Of a stretch of 61,545 bases of DNA, positions 12,321 through 23,535 are shown in pieces. The DNA lies in NCBI RefSeq assembly GCF_000003605.2, contig NW_003121063.1, forward strand, positions 1 to 61,545. Reading direction: 5' to 3'. Position 1 is the first letter of the stretch. Each line of letters begins with the position of its first letter. The notes beneath the pieces were generated by a model. It saw only the letters and a program-made list of their open reading frames with translations, had not been told where the DNA came from and ran no database searches. This DNA comes from Saccoglossus kowalevskii (Eukaryota; Hemichordata; Enteropneusta; Harrimaniidae). The translations under genes were made by a program, and so were the position numbers.

Positions 12321-13670
12321 GAATATTTGTATTGGACCCATGGTAGAATATTTGTGTTGGAGCGCTGGTAGAACATTTGTGTTGGACCCATGGTAGAATA
12401 TTTGTGTTGGACCCATGGTAGAATATTTGTGTTGGAGCCCTGGTAGAATATTTGTATTGGACCCATGGTAGAATATTTGTGTTGGAGCCATGGTAGAACA
12501 TTTGTGGTGGAGCCCTGGTAGAATATTTGTATTGGACCCATGGTAGAATATTTGTGTTGGAACCCTGGTAGAACATTTGTGTTGGACCCATGGTAGAATA
12601 TTTGTGTTGGACCCATGGTAGAATATTTGTGTTGGAGCCCTGGTAGAACATTTGTGTTGGACCCATGGTAGAATATTTGTGTTGGACCCTTGGTAGAATA
12701 TTTGTATTGGACCCATGGTAGAATATTTGAGTTGGACCCATGGTAGAATATTTGTGTTGGACCCTTGGTAGAATATTTGTATTGGACCCATGATAAAATA
12801 TTTGTGTTGGAGCCCTGGTAGAACATTTGTGTTGGACCCATGGTAGAATATTTGTGTTGGACCTTTGGTAGAATATTTGTGTTGGACCCATGGTAGAATA
12901 TTTGTGTTTGAGCCGTGGTAGAATATTTGTGTTGGACCCCTGGTAGAATATTTGAGTTGGACCCATTGTAGAATATTTGTGTTGGACCCTTGGTAGAATA
13001 TTTGTATTGGACCCATGATAAAATATTTGTGTTGGAGCCCTGGTAGAACATTTGTGTTGGACCCATGGTAGAATATTTGTGTTGGACCCCTGGTAGAATA
13101 TTTGTGTTGGACCCATGGTAGAATATTTGTGTTGGAGCCGTGGTAGAACATTTGTGGTGGAGCGCTGGTAGAATATTTGTATTGGACCCATGGTAAAATA
13201 TTTGTGTTGGAGCCCTGGTAGAATATTTGTTTTGGACCCATGGTAGAACATTTGTGGTGGAGCCCTGGTAGAATATTTGTATTGGACCCATGGTAGAATA
13301 TTTGTGTTGGAGCCCTGGTAGAACTTTTGTGTTGGACCCATGGTAGAATATTTGTGTTGGACCCATGGTAGAAAATTTGTGTTGGAGCCCTTGTAGAATA
13401 TTTGTGTTGGACCCATGGTAGAATATTTGTGTTGAACCCATGGTAGAATATTTGTATTGGATCCATGGTAGAACATTTGTGGTGGAGCCCTGGTAGAATA
13501 TTTGTATTGGACCCATGGTAGAATATTTGTGTTGGAGCCCTGGTAGAACATTTGTGTTGGACCCATGGTAGACTATTTGTGTTGGACCCATGGTAGAATA
13601 TTTGTGTTGGAGCCCTGGTAGAACATTTGTGTTGGACCCATGGTAGAATATTTGTGTTGGAACCCTGGTA
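12321..13670 (+). repeat. D-domain with long-range duplicate at 60 kb
   Basis: GAACATTT/CCCA monomers including ACCTTTGG (12,861), TTTGAGCCG (about 12,907), ACCCATTG (about 12,960), CCCATGATA (two) and GAGCGC. From about 12,400 to 13,320 the order of these variants matches 60,050-60,970 at a constant offset of 47,652 bp. A partial relative lies at 20.4-21.0 kb. Confidence 0.86.
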
Positions 13671-14144
13671 GAATATATGTATTGGAGCTCTGATAGAATT
13701 TTTGTATTTGACCCATAGTAGAATATTTGTATTGGACCCATGGTAGAATATTTGTGTTGGACCCATGGTAGAATAGTTGTGTTGAACCCCTGGTAGAATA
13801 TTTGTGTTGGAGCCCTGGTAGCATATTTGTATTGGAGCCCTGGTAGAATATCTGTGATGAAGCCCTGGTAGAATATTTGTGTTGAACCTCTGGTAGAATA
13901 TTTGTACTGGACCCATGGTAGAATATTTGTGTTGGACCCAAGGTAGAATATTTGTATTGGAGCCCTGGTAGAATATTTGTGTTCGACCTATGGTAAAATA
14001 TTTGTGTTAGAGCCCTGGTAGAATATTTGTGTTTGAGCCCTGGTAGAATATTTGTATTGAACCCCTTGTAGAATATTTGTGTTGGACCCATGGTAGATAT
14101 TTGTGTTGGACCTCTGGTAGAATATTTGTGTAGGCGTCCTGGTA
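13671..14144 (+). repeat. Long cassette copy 3 (474 bp)
   Basis: Complete. Shares the CCAAGG monomer (near 13,929) and the TTCGACCTATGG monomer with copies at 6,154 and 21,379; also has GATGAAGCCC like copy 2. Confidence 0.92.
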
Positions 14145-14695
14145 GAATATTTGTGTTGGACTCCTTGTAGAATATTTGTGTTGGAGCCCTGGTAGAATAT
14201 TTGTATTGGACCCATGGTAGAATATTTGTGTTGGAGCCCTGGTAGAACATTTGTGTTGGACCCATGGTAGAATATTTGTGTTGGACCCATGGTAGAATAT
14301 TTGTGTTGGACCCATGGTAGAATATTTGTGTTGGACCCATGGTAGAATATTTGTGTTGGACCCATGGTAGAATATTTGTGTTGGACCCATGGTAGAATAT
14401 TTGTGTTGAAGCCCTGGTAGAACATTTGTGGTGGAGCCCTGGTAGAATATTTGTATTGGACCCATGGTAGAATAATTGTGTTGGACTCCTGGTAGAATAT
14501 TTGTATTGGACTTTTGGTAGAATATTTGTGTTGGACTCCTGGTAGAATATTTGTATTGGAACCATTATAGAATATTTGTGTTGGACTCCTGGTAGAATAT
14601 TTGTATTGGACTCCTGGTGGAATATTTGTATTGGACTCCGGGTAGAATATTTGTATTGGACCCATGGTAGAATATTTGTGTTGGAGCCCCTGGTA
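14145..14695 (+). repeat. D-domain, then C-domain, paralogous to 6.6-7.15 kb
   Basis: Same monomer order as 6,628-7,153 (ACTTTTGG, AACCATTATA, ACTCCGGG), but with one extra 25-bp CCCA monomer. The two F monomers flanking this stretch and the next cassette are 700 bp apart here and 675 bp apart at 6.6-7.3 kb. Confidence 0.86.
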
Positions 14696-14844
14696 GAATA
14701 TTTGTGTTTGAGCCCTGGTAGAATATTTGTGCTGGACCCCTGGTAGAATATTTGTATTGAACCCCTTGTAGAATATTTGTGTTGGACCCATGGTAGATAT
14801 TTGTGTTGGACCCCTGGTAAAATATTTGTGTAGGCGTCCTGGTA
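14696..14844 (+). repeat. Short cassette, complete (149 bp)
   Basis: Standard order with AAATATTT-type F; preceded by the 26-bp monomer. Sister of the copy at 7,154. Confidence 0.9.
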
Positions 14845-15470
14845 GAATATTTGTGTTGGAGCCCTGGTAGAATATTTGTATTGGACTCCTGGTAGAATAT
14901 TTGTATTGGACCCATGGAAGAATATTTGTGTTTGAGCCCTGGTAGAATATTTGTGTTGGACTCCTGGTAGAATATTTGTGTTGGACTCCTGGTACAATAT
15001 TTGTGTTGGAGCCCTGGTAGAATATTTGTGTTGGACTCCTGGTAGAATATTTGTATTGGACCCATTGTAGAATATTTGTGTTGGACTCCTGGTAGAATAT
15101 TTGTATTGGACTCCTTGTAGTATATTTGTATTGGACCCATGGTAGAATATTTGTGTTGGAGCCCCTGGTAGAATATTTGTTTTGGACCCCTAGTAGAATA
15201 GTTGTATTGGACTCCTGGTAGAATATTTGTGTTGGACTCTTGGTAGAATATTTGTGTTGGAGCCCTGGTAGACTATTTGTATTGGACTCCTGGTAGAATA
15301 TTTGTATTGGACCCATGGTAGAGTATTTGTGTTGGAGCCCTGGTAGAATATTTGTGTTGAACCTCTGGTAGAATATTTGTGTTGGAGCCCTGGTAGAATA
15401 TTTGTGTTGGACTCCTGGTAGAATATTTGTGTTTGATCCCTGGTAGAATATTTGTATTGGACCCATGGTA
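14845..15470 (+). repeat. C-domain
   Basis: ACTCC-rich. Contains CTTGTAGTATATTT near 15,113, the 26-bp monomer near 15,166, and GAATAGTTGTATTGG near 15,190, a variant shared only with about 19,152 and 56,522. GACTATTTG occurs near 15,270. Confidence 0.87.
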
Positions 15471-15619
15471 GAATATTTGTGTTTGATCCCTGGTAGAATA
15501 TTTGTGCTGGACCCCTGGTAGAATATTTGTATTGAACCCCTTGTAGAATATTTGTGTTGGACCCATGGTAGATATTTGTGTTGGACCCCTGGTAGAATAT
15601 TTGTGTAGGCGTCCTGGTA
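15471..15619 (+). repeat. Short cassette, complete (149 bp)
   Basis: Standard order, but the first monomer reads GTTTGATCCC, and so does an extra copy 50 bp upstream (near 15,421). Confidence 0.88.
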
Positions 15620-17869
15620 GAATATTTGTATTGGACCCATGGTAGAATATTTGTGTTGGAGCCCTGTTAGAACATTTGTGTTGGACCCATGGTAGAATAT
15701 TTGTGTTGGACCCATGGTAGAATATTTGTGTTGGACCCATGGTAGAATATTTGTGTTGGACCCATGGTAGAATATTTGTGTTGGAGCCCTGGTAGAATAT
15801 TTGTATTGGACCCATGGTAGAATATTTGTGTTGGAGCCGTGGTAGAACATTTGTGGTGGAGCCCTGGTAGAATATTTGTATTGGACCCATGGTAGAATAT
15901 TTGTGTTGGAGCCCTGGTAGAACATTTGTGTTGGACCCATGGTAGAATATTTGTGTTGGACCCATGGTAGAATATTTGTTTTGGAGCCCTGGTAGAACAT
16001 TTGTGTTGGACCCATGGTAGAATATTTGTGTTGGACCCTTGGTAGAATATTTGTATTGGACCCATGGTAGAATATTTGAGTTGGACCCATGGTAGAATAT
16101 TTGTGTTGGACCCTTGGTAGAATATTTGTATTGGACCCATGGTGAAATATTTGTGTTGGAGCCCTGGTAGAACATTTGTGTTGGACCCATGGTAGAATAT
16201 TTGTGTTGGACCGCTGGCAGAATATTTGTGTTGGACCCATGGTAGAATATTTGTGTTGGAGCCCTGGTAGAACATTTGTGTTGGACCCATGGTAGAATAT
16301 TTGTGTTGGACCCATGGTAGAATATTTGTGTTGGAGCCCTGGTAGAATATTTGTATTGGACCCATGGTAGAATATTTGTGTTGGACCCATGGTAGAATAT
16401 TTGTATTGGACCCATGGTAGAATATTTGTGGTGGAGCCCTGGTAGAATATTTGTATTGGACCCATGGTAGAATATTTGTGTTGGAGCCCTGGTAGAACAT
16501 TTGTGTTGGACCCATGGTAGAATATTTGTGTTGGACCCATGGTAGAATATTTGTGTTGGAACCCTGGTAGAACATTTGTGTTGGACCCATGATAGAATAT
16601 TTGCGTTGGACCCATGGTAGAATATTTGTATTGCACCCATGGTAGAACATTTGTGGTGGAGCCCTGGTAGAATATTTGTATTGGACCCATGGTAGAATAT
16701 TTGTGTTGGAGCCCTGGTAGAACATTTGTGTTGGACCCATGGTAGAATATTTGTGTTGGACCCATGGTAGAATATTTGTGTTGGAGCTCTGGTAGAACAT
16801 TTGTGTTGGACCCATGGTAGAATATTTGTGTTGGACCCATGGTAGAATATTTGTGTTGGAGCCCTGGTAGAACATTTGTGTTGGACCCATGATAGAATAT
16901 TTGCGTTGGACCCATGGTAGAATATTTGTATTGGACCCATGGTAGAGCATTTGTGGTGGAGCCCTGGTAGAATATTTGTATTGGACCCATGGTAGAATAT
17001 TTGTGTTGGAGCCCTGGTAGAACATTTGTGTTGGACCCATGGTAGAATATTTGTGATGGACCCATGGTAGAATATTTGTGTTGGAGCCCTGGTAGAACAT
17101 TTGTGTTGGACCCATGGTATAATATTTGTGTTGGAACCCTGGTAGAATATATGTATTGGAGCTCTGATAGAATTTTTGTATTTGACCCATAGTAGAATAT
17201 TTGTATTGGACCCATGGTAGAATATTTGTGTTGGACCCATGGTAGAATAGTTGTGTTGGAGCCCTGGTAGAACATTTGTGTTGGACCCATGGTAGAATAT
17301 TTGTGTTGGACCCATGGTAGAATATTTGTGTTGGACCCATGGTAGAATATTTGTGTTGAACCCCTGGTAGAATATTTGTGTTGAAGCCCTGGTAGAACAT
17401 TTGTGGTGGAGCCCTGGTAGAATATTTGTATTGGACCCATGGTAGAATATTTGTGTTGGAGCCCTGGTAGAACATTTGTGTTGGACCCATGGTAGAATAT
17501 TTGTGTTGGACCTATGGTAGAATATTTGTGTTGGACCCATGGTAGAATATTTGTGTTGGACCCATGGTAGAATATTTGTGTTGAAGCCCTGGTAGAACAT
17601 TTGTGGTGGAGCCCTGGTAGAATATTTGTATTGGACCCATGGTAGAATATTTGTGTTGGAGCCCTGGTAGAATATTTGTGTTGGACTCCTTGTAGAATAT
17701 TTGTGTTGGAGCCCTGGTAGAATATTTGTATTGGACTCCTGTTAGAATATTTGTATTGAACCCATGGTAGAGTATTTGTGTTGGAGCCCTGGTAGAATAT
17801 TTGTGTTGGACTCCTGGTAGAATATTTGTGTTGGACTCCTAGTAGAATATGTGTATTGGACCCATGGTA
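15620..17869 (+). repeat. D-domain, then short C-domain
   Basis: Opens with GCCCTGTTAGAACATTT (15,661), an opening shared with about 621, 37,681 and 49,550. The GACCGCTGGCAGAA marker is near 16,211 and the GH pair near 17,145. C-type monomers from 17,680, ending in the ACTCCTAGTA/GAATATGTG lead-in. Confidence 0.87.
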
Positions 17870-18018
17870 GAATATTTGTGTTTGAGCCCTGGTAGAATAT
17901 TTGTGCTGGACCTCTGGTAGAATATTTATATTGAACCCCTTGTAGAATATTTGTGTTGGACCCATGGTAGATATTTGTGTTGGACCCCTGGTAGAATATT
18001 TGTGTAGGCGTCCTGGTA
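17870..18018 (+). repeat. Short cassette, complete (149 bp)
   Basis: Standard order; the GTGCTGG monomer ends CCTCTGG and the next begins GAATATTTATATTGAACC, a T-to-A-context change shared with about 51,110. Confidence 0.9.
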
Positions 18019-18049
18019 GAATATTTGTATTGGACCCGTGGTAGAATAT

Positions 18050-18240
18050 TTGTGTTGGAGCCCTGGTAGACATTTGTGTTGGACCCATGGTAAAATATTT
18101 GTGTTGGACCCATGGAAGAATATTTGTGTTGACCCATGGTAGAATATTTGTGTTGAGCCCTGTAGATATTGTATGGACCATGTAGATATTTGTGTGAAGC
18201 CGTGGTAAAACATTTGTGGTGGAGCCTGGTAGAATATTTG
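18050..18240. other. Degraded zone: clustered homopolymer-shortening deletions
   Basis: Successive monomers lose single bases from runs: GTAGACATTT, GTTGACCC, CTGTAGATATT, GTATGGACC, TGTGTGAAGCC, GAGCCTGG. The 25-bp register is lost and regained. The changes match long-read homopolymer errors; a real decayed patch is the alternative. Confidence 0.75.
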
Positions 18241-18675
18241 TATTGGACCCATGGGTAGAATAATTGTGTTGGACCGCTGGTAGAATATTTGTATTGAACC
18301 CCTTGTAGAATATTTGTGTTGGACCCATGGTAGATATTTGTGTTGGACCCCTGGTAAAATATTTGTGTAGGCGTCCTGGTAGAATATTTGTGTTGGAGCC
18401 CTGGTAGAATATTTGTATTGGACTACTGGTAGAATATTTGTATTGGACCCATGGTAGAATATTTGTGTTGGAGCCCTGGTAGAATATTTGTGTTGGACTC
18501 CTGGTAGAATATTTGTGTTGGACTCCTGGTAGAATATTTGTGTTGGAGCCCTGGTAGAATATTTGTGTTGGACTCGTGGTAGAATATTTGTATTGGACCC
18601 ATTGTAGAATATTTGTGTTGGACTCCTGGTAGAATATTTGTATTGGACTCCATATAGAATATTTGTGTTGGACCC
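18241..18675 (+). repeat. X block copy 1 (ACCGCTGG ... ACTACTGG ... CCATATAG)
   Basis: A distinctive run: GAATAATTG with ACCGCTGG, then GTATTGAACCCC, CCCA, the 24-bp monomer, AAATATTT-type F (18,357), GAGCCC, ACTACTGG (18,421), an ACTCC run with ACTCGTGG, and ACTCCATATAG (18,650). Copies recur at about 19.9, 23.2 (degraded), 52.2 and 57.3 kb. Confidence 0.87.
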
Positions 18676-19890
18676 ATGGTAGATATTTGTGTTGGACCCC
18701 TGGTAGAATATTTGTATTGGACCCATGGTAGAATATTTGTGTTGGAGTCCTGGTAGAATATTTGTGGTGGAGCCGTGGTAGAACATTTGTGGTGGAGCCC
18801 TGGTAGAATATTTGTATTGGACCCACGGTAGAATATTTGTGTTGGAGCCCTGGTAGAACATTTGTGTTGGACCCATGGTAGAATATTTGTGTTGGACCCA
18901 CAGTAGAATATTTGTGTTGGAGCCCTGGTAGAACATTTGTGTTGGACCCATGGTAGAATATTTGTGTTGGACCCTTGGTAGAATATTTGTATTGGACCCA
19001 TGGTAGAATATTTGAGTTGGACCCATGGTAGAATATTTGTGTTGGACTCCTGGTAGAATATTTGTATTGGACTCCTTGGAGTATATTTGTATTGGACCCA
19101 TGGTAGAATATTTGTGTTGGAGCCCCTGGTAGAATATTTGTTTTGGACCCCTAGTAGAATAGTTGTATTGGACTCCTGGTAGAATATTTGTGTTGGACTC
19201 TTGGTAGAATATTTGTGTTGGAGCCCTGGTAGACTATTTGTATTGGACTCCTGGTAGAATATTTGTATTGGACCCATGGTAGAGTATTTGTGTTGGAGCC
19301 CTGGTAGAATATTTGTATTGGAGCCCTGGTAGAATATCTGTGATGGAGCCCTGGTAGAATATTTGTGTTGAACCTCTGGTAGAATATTTGTACTGGACCC
19401 ATGGTAGAATATTTGTGTTGGACCCATGGTAGAATATTTGTATTGGAGCCCTGGTAGACTATTTGTGTTCGACCTATGGTAAAGTATTTGTGTTAGAGCC
19501 CTGGTAGAATATTTGTGTTTGAGCCCTGGTAGAATATTTGTATTGAACCCCTTGTAGAATATTTGTGTTGGACCCATGGTAGATATTTGTGTTGGACCCC
19601 TGGTAGAATATTTGTGTAGGCGTCCTGGTAGAATATTTGTGTTGGACTCCTTGTAGAATATTTGTGTTGGAGCCCTGGTAGAATATTTGTATTGGACCCA
19701 TGGTAGAATATTTGTGTTGGAGCCCTGGTAGAACATTTGTGTTGGACCCATGGTAGAATATTTGTGTTGGACCCATGGTAGAATATTTGTGTTGGACCCA
19801 TGGTAGAATATTTGTGTTGGACCCATGGTAGAATATTTGTGTTGAAGCCCTGGTAGAACATTAGTGGTGGAGCCCTGGTAGAATATTTGT
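18676..19890 (+). repeat. D-domain, C-domain and cassette tail
   Basis: D-type monomers to 19,030 with CCCACGG and CCCACAG variants. C-type follows with CTTGGAGTATATTT near 19,075 and GAATAGTTGTATTGG near 19,152. Then a long-cassette tail from GAATATCTG (19,335) through TTCGACC and AAGTATTTG (19,480) to F at 19,606-19,630. It ends with a GAACATTAGTGG monomer near 19,857, shared only with about 52,160 and 57,250. Confidence 0.85.
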
Positions 19891-20330
19891 ATTGGACCCA
19901 TGGTAGAATAATTGTGTTGGACCGCTGGTAGAATATTTGTATTGAACCCCTTGTAGAATATTTGTGTTGGACCCATGGTAGATATTTGTGTTGGACCCCT
20001 GGTAAAATATTTGTGTAGGCGTCCTGGTAGAATATTTGTGTTGGAGCCCTGGTAGAATATTTGTATTGGACTACTGGTAGAATATTTGTATTGGACCCAT
20101 GGTAGAATATTTGTGTTGGAGCCCTGGTAGAATATTTGTGTTGGACTCCTGGTAGAATATTTGTGTTGGACTCCTGGTAGAATATTTGTGTTGGAGCCCT
20201 GGTAGAATATTTGTGTTGGACTCGTGGTAGAATATTTGTATTGGACCCATTGTAGAATATTTGTGTTGGACTCCTGGTAGAATATTTGTATTGGACTCCA
20301 TATAGAATATTTGTGTTGGACCCATGGTAG
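19891..20330 (+). repeat. X block copy 2
   Basis: Same order as copy 1: ACCGCTGG (19,920), F at 20,005, ACTACTGG (20,070), ACTCGTGG, ACTCCATATAG (20,305). Confidence 0.88.
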
Positions 20331-21378
20331 ATATTTGTGTTGGACCCCTGGTAGAATATTTGTATTGGACCCATGGTAGAATATTTGTGTTGGAGTCCTG
20401 GTAGAATATTTGAGTTGGACCCATGGTAGAATATTTGTGTTGGACCCTTGGTAGAATATTTGTATTGGACCCATGATAAAATATTTGTGTTGGAGCCCTG
20501 GTAGAACATTTGTGTTGGACCCATGGTAGAATATTTGTGTTGGACCTTTGGTAGAATATTTGTGTTGGACCCATGGTAGAATATTTGTGTTGGAGCCGTG
20601 GTAGAATATTTGTGTTGGACCCCTGGTAGAATATTTGAGTTGGACCCGTTGTAGAATATTTGTGTTGGACCCTTGGTAGAATATTTGTATTGGACCCATG
20701 ATAAAATATTTGTGTTGGAGCCCTGGTAGAACATTTGTGTTGGACCCATGGTAGAATATTTGTGTTGGACCCCTGGTAGAATATTTGTGTTGGACCCATG
20801 GTAGAATATTTGTGTTGGAGCCGTGGTAGAACATTTGTGGTGGAGCGCTGGTAGAATATTTGTATTGGACCCATGGTAAAATATTTGTGTTGGAGCCCTG
20901 GTAGAATATTTGTTTTGGACCCATGGTAGAACATTTGTGGTGGAGCCCTGGTAGTATATTTGTATTGGACCCATGGTAGAATATTTGTGTTGGAGCCCTG
21001 GTAGAACTTTTGTGTTGGACCCATGGTAGAATATTTGTGTTGGACCCATGGTAGAATATTTGTGTTGGAGCCCTTGTAGAATATTTGTGTTGGACCCATG
21101 GTAGAATATTTGTGTTGAACCCATGGTAGAATATTTGTATTGGACCCATGGTAGAACATTTGTGGTGGAGCCCTGGTAGAATATTTGTATTGGACCCATG
21201 GTAGAATATTTGTGTTGGAGCCCTGGTAGAACATTTGTGTTGGACCCATGGTAGACTATTTGTGTTGGACCCATGGTAGAATATTTGTGTTGGAGCCCTG
21301 GTAGAACATTTGTGTTGGACCCATGGTAGACTATTTGTGTTGGACCCATGGTAGAATATTTGTGTTGGACCCATGGTA
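20331..21378 (+). repeat. D-domain
   Basis: Carries ACCTTTGG (20,543), GAGCCGTGG, ACCCGTTG, CCCATGATA and GAGCGC in the same order as 12.8-13.2 kb, offset about 7,682 bp. GAACTTTTG near 21,000 is shared with 13,321. Contains no GH pair. Confidence 0.86.
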
Positions 21379-21752
21379 GAATAGTTGTGTTGAACCCCTG
21401 GTAGAATATTTGTGTTGGAGCCCTGGTAGCATATTTGTATTGGAGCCCTGGTAGAATATCTGTGATGGAGCCCTGGTAGAATATTTGTGTTGAACCTCTG
21501 GTAGAATATTTGTACTGGACCCATGGTAGAATATTTGTGTTGGACCCAAGGTAGAATATTTGTATTGGAGCCCTGGTAGAATATTTGTGTTCGACCTATG
21601 GTAAAATATTTGTGTTAGAGCCCTGGTAGAATATTTGTGTTTGAGCCCTGGTAGAATATTTGTATTGAACCCCTTGTAGAATATTTGTGTTGGACCCATG
21701 GTAGATATTTGTGTTGGACCTCTGGTAGAATATTTGTGTAGGCGTCCTGGTA
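21379..21752 (+). repeat. Truncated long cassette (374 bp, 15 monomers)
   Basis: Starts at the GAATAGTTG...GAACCCC monomer, lacking G, H, E and CCCA; otherwise complete to F (21,728-21,752). CCAAGG and CTATGG variants group it with the copies at 6,154 and 13,671. Confidence 0.9.
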
Positions 21753-22590
21753 GAATATTTGTGTTGGACTCCTTGTAGAATATTTGTGTTGGAGCCCTGG
21801 TAGAATATTTGTATTGGACCCATGGTAGAATATTTGTGTTGGAGCCCTGGTAGAACATTTGTGTTGGACCCATGGTAGAATATTTGTGTTGGACCCATGG
21901 TAGAATATTTGTGTTGGACCCATGGTAGAATATTTGTGTTGGACCCATGGTAGAATATTTGTGTTGGACCCATGGTAGAATATTTGTGTTGAAGCCCTGG
22001 TAGAACATTTGTGGTGGAGCCCTGGTAGAATATTTGTATTGGACCCATGGTAGAATAATTGTGTTGGACTCCTGGTAGAATATTTGTATTGGACTTTTGG
22101 TAGAATATTTGTGTTGGACTCCTGGTAGAATATTTGTATTGAACCATTATAGAATATTTGTGTTGGACTCCTGTAGAATATTTGTATTGGACTCCTGTAA
22201 ATATTTGTATTGGACTCCGGGTAGAATATTTGTATTGACCATGGTAGAATATTGTGTTGGAGCCCTGGTAGAATATTTGTGTTTGAGCGTGGTAGAATAT
22301 TTGTGCTGGACCGTGGTAGAATATTTGTATTGAACCTTTGTAGAATATTTGTGTTGGACCCATGGTAGATATTTGTGTTGGACCCAAGGTAGAATATTTG
22401 TATTGGAGCCCTGGTAGAATATTTGTGTTCGACCTATGGTAAAATATTTGTGTTAGAGCCCTGGTAGAATATTTGTGTTTGAGCCCTGGTAGAATATTTG
22501 TATTGAACCCCTTGTAGAATATTTGTGTTGGACCCATGGTAGATATTTGTGTTGGACCCCTGGTAGAATATTTGTGTAGGCGTCCTGGTA
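21753..22590 (+). repeat. D-domain, degraded C-domain, and cassette tail
   Basis: CCCA-rich to about 22,040, then the ACTTTTGG/AACCATTATA run. From 22,155 to 22,345 it is degraded (CTGTAG, GTAAATATT, GACCATGG, GAGCGTGG, GACCGTGG). A normal tail resumes at CCAAGG (22,383), then TTCGACCTATGG and TTAGAG, through to F at 22,566-22,590. Confidence 0.83.
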
Positions 22591-23240
22591 GAATATTTGT
22601 GTTGGACTCCTTGTAGAATATTTGTGTTGGAGCCCTGGTAGAATATTTGTATTGGACCCATGGTAGAATATTTGTGTTGGAGCCCTGGTAGAACATTTGT
22701 GTTGGACCCATGGTAGAATATTTGTGTAGGACCCATGGTAGAATATTTGTGTTGGACCCATGGTAGAATATTTGTGTTGGACCCATGGTAGAATATTTGT
22801 GTTGGACCCATGGTAGAATATTTGTGTTGAAGCCCTGGTAGAACATTTGTGGTGGAGCCCTGGTAGAATATTTGTATTGGACCCATGGTAGAATAATTGT
22901 GTTGGACTCCTGGTAGAATATTTGTATTGGACTTTTGGTAGAATATTTGTGTTGGACTCCTGGTAGAATATTTGTATTGGAACCATTATAGAATATTTGT
23001 GTTGGACTCCTGGTAGAATATTTGTATTGGACTCCTGGTAGAATATTTGTATTGGACTCCGGGTAGAATATTTGTATTGGACCCATGGTAGAATATTTGT
23101 GTTGGAGCCCCTGGTAGAATATTTGTGTTTGAGCCCTGGTAGAATATTTGTGCTGGACCCCTGGTAGAATATTTGTATTGAACCCCTTGTAGAATATTTG
23201 TGTTGGACCCATGGTAGATATTTGTGTTGGATCCCTGGTA
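22591..23240 (+). repeat. D-domain, then C-domain
   Basis: A further repeat of the 6.6-7.15 kb order: CCCA run, GAACATTT, GAATAATTG, ACTTTTGG, AACCATTATA, ACTCCGGG, 26-bp monomer, and a short cassette (GTTTGAG at about 23,128) whose F falls in the next zone. Confidence 0.86.
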
Positions 23241-23535
23241 AAATATTTGTGTAGCGTCCTGTAGAATATTTGTGTTGGAGCTCTGGTAGATATTTGTGTT
23301 GAGCCCTGGTAGATATTTGTGTTGGACTCCTGTAGATATTTGTGTTGGACTCTGTAGAATATTTTGTGTGGAGCCTGTAGATATTTGTGTGGACTCTGTA
23401 GATATTTGTGTGAGCCTGGTAGAATATTTGTGTGACTCGTGGTAGAATATTGTATGGACCCATGTAGAATATTTGTGTTGGACTCCTGGTAGAATATTGT
23501 ATTGGACTCCATATAGAATATTTGTGTGGACCCAT
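23225..23535. other. Degraded zone over X block copy 3
   Basis: F reads GTAGCGTCC. Following monomers lose one to three bases each (GATATTT, GAGCCTGTAG, GGACTCTG, GTGAGCC, ATTGTATGGACC), yet ACTCGTGG and ACTCCATATAG (23,516) remain recognisable, so the underlying block is X. Nearly all losses shorten a homopolymer run. Confidence 0.78.

Noticed and set aside
18241-20330. Possible mobile element represented by the X block
   Set aside because: It is made entirely of the same 25-bp monomers, with no terminal repeats, target-site duplication or coding region; it is a duplicated array segment.
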